NCBI RefSeq assembly: GCF_002432125.1
Contig: NZ_DJFS01000072.1
Location: forward strand, 47,548-53,127
DNA length: 5,580 nt
From: Brevundimonas sp. UBA5866
GTDB lineage: Bacteria; Pseudomonadota; Alphaproteobacteria; Caulobacterales; Caulobacteraceae
Direction: 5' to 3'
Below the pieces are notes generated by a model. The model saw nothing but the letters and a program-made list of their open reading frames with translations. It had not been told where the DNA came from and searched no databases. The position numbers were made by a program, and so were the translations under genes. This document shows positions 1-4,505 of this stretch, piece after piece (positions within the stretch are counted from its first letter, which is position 1; every line of letters starts with the position of its first letter).

Positions 1-2
1 AG

Positions 3-389
3 GACCGCCTGACGCTGATCTGCCCCACCGAGACGCGCGACAACCCGCGCAGCCACGACGTCGCCGAGAAAATCGCCGCATCGAACGGCCCGATTGGCCG
101 CGTCGAATATGTGGATGTGCGACAGTCCATGGCCAACGGCGGCGGCCCCGCCTGCCTACGTCTGCGGGTCGTGCTTACGGACGATGAACTGGCCGCCACC
201 AACCCCGCCATGCGGATGACGGATGAGCTGCACGCCCGCCTGACCGTGTGGGCGCTGCGCTGGTACCGCGAGGAGCTGCGCCCCGCCGATCTGGCCGATC
301 CGGCCCTGCTGGAGGAAAGCCGGGCCGCGCTGGACGAACTGACGTCCATCCTTCACCTCGGCAACGACTTCTACCCGTTCCAGCGTTAA
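3..389 (+). CDS. astB: N-succinylarginine dihydrolase AstB, C-terminal part (5' end outside window)
   Basis: AstB hydrolyses N2-succinylarginine to N2-succinylornithine, ammonia and CO2. This is the second step of the arginine succinyltransferase (AST) catabolic pathway, in the cytosol. Only the last 128 codons are visible; the frame is open from the left edge. The tract VRQSMANGGGPACLRLRVVL (residue 1 of this stretch is the GTG at 111, not a start) matches the AstB signature. Its Cys (codon 153-155) corresponds by motif to the nucleophilic Cys365 of the E. coli enzyme. The C-terminal pattern, with ADLADPALL followed by an LTSIL-HLGN-YPFQR ending, is also as in AstB, and the protein stops at YPFQR without the short glycine-rich tail of E. 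coli. Other ast genes presumably lie upstream. Its TAA stop shares four bases with the stop of the convergent LytTR gene. The family assignment is confident. Confidence 0.95.
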   Translation, partial: DRLTLICPTETRDNPRSHDVAEKIAASNGPIGRVEYVDVRQSMANGGGPACLRLRVVLTDDELAATNPAMRMTDELHARLTVWALRWYREELRPADLADPALLEESRAALDELTSILHLGNDFYPFQR

Positions 390-1213
390 GCCCGCAGCCG
401 CTCCAGCGCCTGCGGATAGCGACGCGACACGGGGGCCTCAACCGCGCCCAGCGATACAGTCCAGTCTCCCGATCCCGCAGGCTCCAAGCCCGTCATATGA
501 TCGGGATTGACCAGCCACGAGCGGTGGCTGCGTACGAACCCGACTGGAGCCAGCCGCGCCTCGACCGCCGCCATGGTCGCCCGCATCAGGGGCCTACGCC
601 CATCGGCCAGCAGGAACTCGACATAGTTCCCCGCCGCCGTCACGGCCAGAATGTCCGCCAGCGGCACACGGATGATCCGCGCCCCGTCGCGGATATCGAA
701 GCTGACGGGCCGCACCTCGTCCCTGGCATTCCTGCGCACGTGAGTGACCGCCCAGAACACCGACAGGAACAACATGTAGGACAGCAGATCCTTCCGGAAC
801 TCGAACCAGAAGCCATCACTGAGAGTATAGACCTGCCCTGCGAGGCTATAGGCTAACCTCCGCACCAGTACGAATACGCCCACATGCAGGAGGCTATAGG
901 CAAACAGCGCCACGACATGCACGGTGATGAAATGCAGCTTGGGCTTCCAGCCCGCCGCCAGCACTTCGTCTGCAGGGGCTTTTGCCGCTGACAGCCACGG
1001 TACCCACAGGGCCGCCACCAGACCGATCAGGCTTGAGACCTCCCAGACCAACGGCTCCCAACGTTTGGCATCGGGCATGTCCCAAAGTGTAGTCAGCGTG
1101 TTGACCGCTACAACCAGCACGGCACCCAGCACGATCAATCCGCCGCCGCGCCAAAGGTCCTTGGGGGCCGCCCCGTTCATCACAGACAGCTTGCCGTTCG
1201 TCACAGCCTTCAC
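386..1213 (-). CDS. Membrane-anchored LytTR-family transcriptional regulator
   Basis: This is a predicted 275-residue one-component regulator: an N-terminal membrane domain and a C-terminal LytTR DNA-binding domain. Hydrophobic segments fall at about residues 24-44, 57-75, 93-118 and 142-160, giving four likely membrane helices. The LytTR domain covers about 172-273 and shows the family hallmarks: an IRVPLADILAVTAAGNYVEF strand-helix region, VRSHRSWLVNP (HRS...VN core) and the terminal APVSRRY. There is no receiver domain or phosphoacceptor Asp, so it is not a classical AlgR/LytR response regulator; sensing probably occurs in or through the membrane. I chose the GTG start at 1213 because AAGGGGA lies 7 nt upstream (complement of 1221-1227). 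Another GTG (1204), the GTG at 1183 and the ATG at 1180 are in frame but lack a Shine-Dalgarno sequence. Upstream extension to 1423 would overlap the divergent gene and is implausible. It is divergent from the acyltransferase-PhoX operon and probably regulates it and itself. The signal it senses is unknown. Confidence 0.9.
   Translation of the reverse strand: MKAVTNGKLSVMNGAAPKDLWRGGGLIVLGAVLVVAVNTLTTLWDMPDAKRWEPLVWEVSSLIGLVAALWVPWLSAAKAPADEVLAAGWKPKLHFITVHVVALFAYSLLHVGVFVLVRRLAYSLAGQVYTLSDGFWFEFRKDLLSYMLFLSVFWAVTHVRRNARDEVRPVSFDIRDGARIIRVPLADILAVTAAGNYVEFLLADGRRPLMRATMAAVEARLAPVGFVRSHRSWLVNPDHMTGLEPAGSGDWTVSLGAVEAPVSRRYPQALERLRA
392..415 (+). terminator. Hairpin just after astB stop, possible terminator
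   Basis: Two nucleotides after the astB stop, CCGCAG (392-397) pairs with CTGCGG (410-415). Inside them CGC (399-401) pairs with GCG (406-408) around a TCCA loop, separated by one C/C mismatch. There is no T tract after it (ATAGCGACG follows), so it is not a canonical intrinsic terminator. It may instead protect the 3' end of the mRNA or aid Rho-dependent ending. It lies wholly inside the 3' coding end of the opposing LytTR gene, so codon constraints could also have produced it. Confidence 0.35.
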
Positions 1214-1220
1214 CGTTTCG
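1172..1220. promoter_or_regulatory. Three phased LytTR/AlgR-like boxes (candidate autoregulatory operator)
   Basis: On the plus strand, CCGTTCATCACAG (1173-1185) and CCGTTCGTCACAG (1194-1206) are near-identical 13-bp direct repeats exactly 21 bp apart, two helical turns. A weaker third copy, CCGTTTCGTC (1213-1222), follows 19 bp later. The middle copy contains CCGTTCGTC, the established recognition core of AlgR, a LytTR-domain protein. All three resemble the general LytTR half-site pattern, roughly (T/A)(A/C)(C/A)GTTN(A/G)(T/G), used as 9-bp direct repeats with about 12-13 bp between them; the first two copies here have a 12-bp gap. They overlap the first codons of the LytTR gene and lie about 100 bp upstream of the divergent acyltransferase start. 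That position suits repression of the regulator's own gene and/or activation of the divergent operon. Function is inferred. The repeats also encode VTNG and VMNG, so chance coding repetition remains possible. Confidence 0.5.
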
Positions 1221-1227
1221 TCCCCTT
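1221..1227 (-). promoter_or_regulatory. Ribosome binding site deciding the LytTR gene start
   Basis: Read on the minus strand, AAGGGGA is followed by a 7-nt spacer and GTG (1213-1211). The other in-frame candidates further downstream, including the ATG at 1180, have no comparable purine-rich sequence at the right distance. This site therefore favours the GTG. Confidence 0.55.
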
Positions 1228-1236
1228 GGCATTGGC

Positions 1237-1252
1237 GGCTGTCCCCACAGCC
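1237..1252. repeat. Perfect inverted repeat GGCTGT-CCCC-ACAGCC in the divergent intergenic region
   Basis: The six-base arms 1237-1242 and 1247-1252 are exact reverse complements around CCCC. The repeat lies in the middle of the 108-nt divergent intergenic region, 24 nt before the chosen GTG of the LytTR gene. In that gene's transcript it would form a 6-bp hairpin with a GGGG loop; on DNA it could be an operator. It is flanked by repeated CCTTGGC (1224-1230 and 1251-1257). I find no convincing sigma-70 promoter in this region. The best minus-strand candidate is a weak -10 TACACT (complement of 1268-1273). Confidence 0.4.
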
Positions 1253-1321
1253 TTGGCCCGTAACAGCAGTGTATGGCCATTGGCCCCCATGACCCAAGCA
1301 CTCTCGCAACCGCAAGGCACA

Positions 1322-2551
1322 ATGATCGGGCGTCGGCACGATCTGGATGCCATCCGCATCGGGGCCTTTGCCCTGCTCATCCTCTATCACGTCGGCATGT
1401 TCTATGTGCCGTGGGACTGGCACGTGTACAGCGCCCGCCCGCAGGAATGGCTGGAGCCGCTGATGTGGTTCACCAGTCCATGGCGAATGACGCTGTTATT
1501 CCTCGTTTCCGGTTCCGCGACCCGTCTGCTTTACGAAGCCTATAAACGTCAGGGGTCGGGTGCGGCCGAGCGGCTGGGCGGTGCACGCCTGTCGCGTCTC
1601 GGCCTGCCGCTGCTGTTCGGGATGATGGTGATCGTGCCGCCCCAAACCTATTACCAGGTCGTCGAGATGGCGCGCACCGGCACGCTACTGTCGGACCTTT
1701 CGCCAGAGGTCGCAACGGCTGGCTTCTGGATCAAGTACATGACCGCCAGCGGCCAGTGGTGCAACCCCGAGGAATGCCTCATCACGCCCACCTGGAACCA
1801 TCTTTGGTTCCTTGCCTATGTCCTGCTGTACGGGCTGATGGCGGCCATGGTTGCAGGCGTAGCCGCATCACGCCTCGGGGTCTGGGCACAACGTCTGGAA
1901 CTTGTGTTGCGAGGCCCGTGGCTGTTCATCCTGCCGATCGCCTTCTTGGCCGCGATCCGTATCGGCCTGTACCCTCACTTCCCCGTAACCCATGATGTCG
2001 TGCGCGATCTCTATACCCACGCGCTCAGCCTATCGGCCTTTGCTTTCGGCTGCCTGATGGTGGACGCACCAAGGCTGACGTCGCAGTTCGTCAAGCATCG
2101 CTACGTGGCATTGGCATTGGCGCTGGTCAGCTATGTCGCCTTCGTCAGCTACATGACCCTGTATCCCGAGGGGACGACCCCGCCCGAAGCCCTGCGCAAT
2201 CTCATGCGCGCCGTCTATGCGGTGGACCAATGGAGCTTCATCGTCGCCATCCTCGGTTTTGCGGCCAAGCATGTGACGCGCACCTCGCCCCTGATGAAGT
2301 ATCTGGGGGGCGGTATCTTCAGCTTCTACATCGTCCACCAGACTGTAACGGTCGTGGTCGCCGCTAATGTTGAGAAAATGAAACTTCCGCTGTTCGCCGA
2401 AATGGGCATTGTACTGGGCCTGACGGTTGCGGGGTGTGTGGTGACATATGAGATCGCCAAGAGGATCGGTGTGTTCAGCATCCTGCTGGGCGTATCGCCA
2501 TCCAAACGGGCAACTTCGCAACGCCGTCAAACCGCCGCCGCTCACGCGTAG
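1322..2551 (+). CDS. OpgC/MdoC-like membrane acyltransferase (acyltransferase family 3)
   Basis: This is a 409-residue polytopic inner-membrane protein with about ten hydrophobic segments, roughly at 12-32, 52-70, 92-112, 157-180, 198-215, 232-250, 260-280, 303-318, 328-350 and 356-377. Family 3 acyltransferase marks are present: RRHDLDAIR with His23 in helix 1 (LILYHVGMFY), HLWFL at 160-164, and FYIVHQ (His339) late in the protein. The segment WDWHVYSARPQEWLEPLM followed by RM-LLFLVSG, and RLGLPLLFG, resembles E. coli OpgC (MdoC), which succinylates osmoregulated periplasmic glucans. The fold and acyl transfer are well supported; the acyl group and acceptor are not known. I chose ATG 1322 because AAGG precedes it by a short 4-5 nt spacer and the protein then begins just before the RRHDLD motif. 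ATG 1289 and the GTG/ATG options further up lack such a site. It is probably co-transcribed with the PhoX-like gene 24 nt downstream and divergent from the LytTR regulator. Confidence 0.88.
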   Translation: MIGRRHDLDAIRIGAFALLILYHVGMFYVPWDWHVYSARPQEWLEPLMWFTSPWRMTLLFLVSGSATRLLYEAYKRQGSGAAERLGGARLSRLGLPLLFGMMVIVPPQTYYQVVEMARTGTLLSDLSPEVATAGFWIKYMTASGQWCNPEECLITPTWNHLWFLAYVLLYGLMAAMVAGVAASRLGVWAQRLELVLRGPWLFILPIAFLAAIRIGLYPHFPVTHDVVRDLYTHALSLSAFAFGCLMVDAPRLTSQFVKHRYVALALALVSYVAFVSYMTLYPEGTTPPEALRNLMRAVYAVDQWSFIVAILGFAAKHVTRTSPLMKYLGGGIFSFYIVHQTVTVVVAANVEKMKLPLFAEMGIVLGLTVAGCVVTYEIAKRIGVFSILLGVSPSKRATSQRRQTAAAHA

Positions 2552-2563
2552 TCATTGACCTGC

Positions 2564-2568
2564 AAGGA
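2564..2568 (+). promoter_or_regulatory. Ribosome binding site deciding the PhoX-like gene start
   Basis: AAGGA sits 7 nt before ATG 2576, an ideal Shine-Dalgarno arrangement. This rules against the in-frame TTG at 2555, which would lengthen the signal peptide by seven residues and has no such site. The RBS lies in the 24-nt gap after the acyltransferase stop, consistent with one mRNA. Confidence 0.75.
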
Positions 2569-2575
2569 CGACACC

Positions 2576-4000
2576 ATGATCCAGTCCCGCCGCGCCTTTA
2601 TGGCCTCCGCCACTGCCATCGCCCTTGCAGGTTACGCCCAGCGTGCCCAAGCCGTCGAAAACGGCTTCGTTGACGGCATCAGCCGCAGCGAGGTCTTTGG
2701 CTACGGTCCCTTGGTCAAAGATCCCTATGGGCTGATGGACCTGCCCGAAGGCTTTTCCTATCGCGTGGTGTCGCAGGTAGGAGAGACCATGAGCGACGGC
2801 CTGCTGACGCCGAACAATTTCGACGGCATGGCCTGTTTCCCGCTGGACGAGGATCGGGTCATCCTGGTCCGCAACCATGAAACCAAACTGCACCAGCCGA
2901 ACGCCAGCGCATGGGGGGCCAACCACCGTCTGGCCGAGGGCCTGAAGCGCGAGCAGGTCTACGGCGTCTATACCGAGGACGGCGGTGACCGCGTCCGCGC
3001 CATCGGCGGGGGCACGACCACCATCGTCTATAACCTCAAGACCGGAAAGACCGAGCGCACCCACCTGTCGCTTGGCGGCACGGCGGTCAACTGCGCGGGG
3101 GGCAAGACCCCGTGGGGGTCATGGCTGACGTGCGAGGAAAGCATCGCAGGTCCCAAGGACGGCATCCCGCAGGAACACGGTTGGGTGTTTGAGGTTCCCG
3201 CCAACGCGACCGGCATGGTTGAGCCCAAGCCCATCAAGGCCATGGGGCGTTTCAAACACGAAGCCGCCTGCGTCGATCCCAGCTCGGGGGCCGTCTATAT
3301 GACCGAGGACGTGGCCGACGGGCTGTTTTACCGCTTCCTGCCGAATGAAAAGCAGGACCTGCACAAGGGCGGTCGTCTGCAGGCGCTGGCTATCAAGGGC
3401 CAGCCCTCAGCCGACACCCGCAACTGGGACAGCGTGCTGTGGCAGAAGGGCCAGACCCTCGAGGTCGAATGGATCGATCTGGACGAGGTCGAAAGCCCCA
3501 ATGGTGACCTGAACAAACGTGGCCACGCCAAGGGGGCGGCCCTGTTCGCGCGTGGCGAAGGCATCCACTGGGCCGAGGACCATCTCTATTTCGCCTGTAC
3601 CTCAGGCGGTGTCGGCCGCATGGGTCAGGTAATGCGCTACATCCCCTCACCGTTCGAGGGACGCGCGGAGGAAGCCTCGTCGCCTGCCCGTCTGGAACTG
3701 TTTGTCGAAACGACCGATCAGGCGGTGATGGAGTATGTCGACAACATCACCATCGCCCCCAACGGTCACGTCATCGGCTGCGAGGATCGCGCCAAGGGCA
3801 CCAACCACATCCGCGGCATCATGCCGGACGGGCGCATCTATACCCTCGCCCGCAATCCCCAGCCGCATGATGACGACGAGGCGAACAACGAACTGGCGGG
3901 CGTCTGCTTCTCGCCGGATGGCCAGACCATGTTCGTGAACCTGTACGCTCCCGGAACGACCGTCGCCATTACCGGGCCGTGGGACAGTTTCAGGGTCTAG
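2576..4000 (+). CDS. Tat-exported PhoX-type phosphatase (DUF839 family)
   Basis: The protein has 474 residues and starts with a Tat signal: SRRAFM (4-9), a hydrophobic stretch ending near 20, and a likely AQA signal-peptidase site at 24-26. The rest is the DUF839/PhoX beta-propeller. Conserved patches are FDGM (82-85), RNHE (99-102), GGTAVNCAGGKTPWGSWLTCEE (168 onward; Cys173), GRFKHEA (224-230), ARGEGIHW (326-333), DN (389-390), CEDR (402-405) and NELAGVCFSPDGQTMFVN (438-455). Characterised PhoX enzymes hydrolyse phosphomonoesters using Fe and Ca; Cys173 matches by motif the iron-ligating cysteine, which is an inference. At 474 residues it is clearly shorter than classical PhoX (roughly 600 or more), so it belongs to a compact subgroup whose substrate is not established. 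It sits in an apparent operon with the OpgC-like acyltransferase and meets hspQ tail to tail. I see no PhoB box ahead of it, so phosphate control is unproven. Confidence 0.88.
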   Translation: MIQSRRAFMASATAIALAGYAQRAQAVENGFVDGISRSEVFGYGPLVKDPYGLMDLPEGFSYRVVSQVGETMSDGLLTPNNFDGMACFPLDEDRVILVRNHETKLHQPNASAWGANHRLAEGLKREQVYGVYTEDGGDRVRAIGGGTTTIVYNLKTGKTERTHLSLGGTAVNCAGGKTPWGSWLTCEESIAGPKDGIPQEHGWVFEVPANATGMVEPKPIKAMGRFKHEAACVDPSSGAVYMTEDVADGLFYRFLPNEKQDLHKGGRLQALAIKGQPSADTRNWDSVLWQKGQTLEVEWIDLDEVESPNGDLNKRGHAKGAALFARGEGIHWAEDHLYFACTSGGVGRMGQVMRYIPSPFEGRAEEASSPARLELFVETTDQAVMEYVDNITIAPNGHVIGCEDRAKGTNHIRGIMPDGRIYTLARNPQPHDDDEANNELAGVCFSPDGQTMFVNLYAPGTTVAITGPWDSFRV

Positions 4001-4003
4001 ACC

Positions 4004-4318
4004 TTATTGCATCAGGTGCAGACGAGGCGTGGCGCGGCCCGCGCGGTCGATGTTGAACAGACGCAGCTGTTCTTGTTCTGTTATCGGATCCACGCCTTCT
4101 GTCATCACAATCGACTCCTCGGCGGCATAGGCGATAAAACTGCCATCCTCGCCTTCGATCATGACGGAATAGAAGGGTTGTTCCGGCGAAACACTGCCGA
4201 TGTCCTCGGGGGCACCCTCGTAACGCGCATCGACATCCAGCACCAAACCATAGAAGGCATGGTGGATATGGCGGACCTTCTGTCCAAGGCCAAATCTTGC
4301 TGTGCGAGCGTTGATCAT
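4004..4318 (-). CDS. hspQ: HspQ / YccV-type heat-shock, hemimethylated-DNA-binding protein
   Basis: This is a small cytosolic protein of 104 residues, the usual size for the family. Family marks are ARFGLGQKVRH (7-17), a YGLVLDVD strand (23-30), EQPFYSVMIEG (46-56), IAYAAEESI (62-70) and a closing PRL near 98-100. Known members bind hemimethylated DNA in E. coli and, in Yersinia, act as a Lon protease substrate and specificity enhancer. Which role applies here is not visible. ATG 4318 is preferred because MINARTARFG matches family N-termini. GTG codons at 4333 and 4336 would add a few residues, and none of the three has a strong Shine-Dalgarno sequence. I did not find a clear sigma-32 promoter upstream. 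The stop lies 3 nt from the convergent PhoX-like stop; upstream it is divergent from the Ppx gene. Confidence 0.85.
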   Translation of the reverse strand: MINARTARFGLGQKVRHIHHAFYGLVLDVDARYEGAPEDIGSVSPEQPFYSVMIEGEDGSFIAYAAEESIVMTEGVDPITEQEQLRLFNIDRAGRATPRLHLMQ

Positions 4319-4357
4319 AGCTGGGATACGCACCACACGGCGTTCGGTTGCGTTAAA

Positions 4358-4378
4358 AGTGTCATTCCGTGTGACAGT
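4358..4378. promoter_or_regulatory. Operator-like inverted repeat between hspQ and ppx
   Basis: AGTGTCA (4358-4364) and TGACAGT (4372-4378) form a 21-bp near-palindrome with one mismatched pair and a 7-nt centre. The right arm overlaps GTGACA (4371-4376), which with TACAGT (4393-4398) and a 16-nt spacer makes a plausible but imperfect sigma-70-like promoter reading toward ppx. The repeat also lies about 40 nt upstream of the hspQ start. It could serve either gene. I do not recognise the regulator. Confidence 0.35.
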
Positions 4379-4427
4379 TTGTAACGTGCTTCTACAGTGC
4401 CCACGTGGCCGGATGTCGCAATATGGG

Positions 4428-4445
4428 TTGGCCTTATTGGCCTTG
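4428..4445. repeat. Short tandem repeat TTGGCCTTA/TTGGCCTTG
   Basis: Two adjacent 9-bp units differ only in their last base. They lie in the 187-nt region between hspQ and ppx, upstream of the ppx start. This may be incidental; no function is recognised. Confidence 0.45.
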
Positions 4446-4466
4446 GCGGGCTAGGCTGATCGGGAC

Positions 4467-4487
4467 GGGCGCCGCTTCGGACCGCCC
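4467..4487 (+). promoter_or_regulatory. Leader hairpin ahead of ppx
   Basis: GGGCG (4467-4471) pairs with CGCCC (4483-4487). Continuing inward, CCG (4472-4474) pairs with CGG (4478-4480) around a CTT loop, leaving two bulged bases. This is a GC-rich stem ending 18 nt before ATG 4506. The gap between them has no recognisable Shine-Dalgarno sequence, so the structure could affect translation start. Function is inferred. Confidence 0.35.
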
Positions 4488-4505
4488 ACAACCATAGTCG
4501 GCCCA

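Noticed and set aside
248..856. A 202-codon plus-strand open frame
   Set aside because: It overlaps the end of astB and the LytTR gene, has no recognisable domain and a low-complexity Arg/Pro/Gln composition typical of antisense frames in GC-rich DNA.
1253..1277. Possible promoter TTGGCC with TATGGC toward the acyltransferase
   Set aside because: The spacer is only 13 nt and the -10 match is poor, so I do not call it a promoter.
1214..1423. Extension of the LytTR protein to an ATG at 1423
   Set aside because: The added residues are hydrophilic, lack family resemblance, and run through the intergenic inverted repeat into the acyltransferase coding start.
4360..4377. PhoB box near ppx (GTGTCAT resembles a CTGTCAT half-site)
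   Set aside because: PhoB boxes are direct repeats at 11-bp spacing. The second copy here is inverted, so it does not fit, although the region is kept as an unassigned operator candidate.
4007..4384. A 125-codon plus-strand open frame opposite hspQ
   Set aside because: The minus strand matches HspQ over its whole length; the plus-strand translation shows no family features.
4401..4408. Palindrome CCACGTGG
   Set aside because: An isolated 8-bp palindrome is expected by chance in GC-rich DNA, and no bacterial regulator is implied by it.
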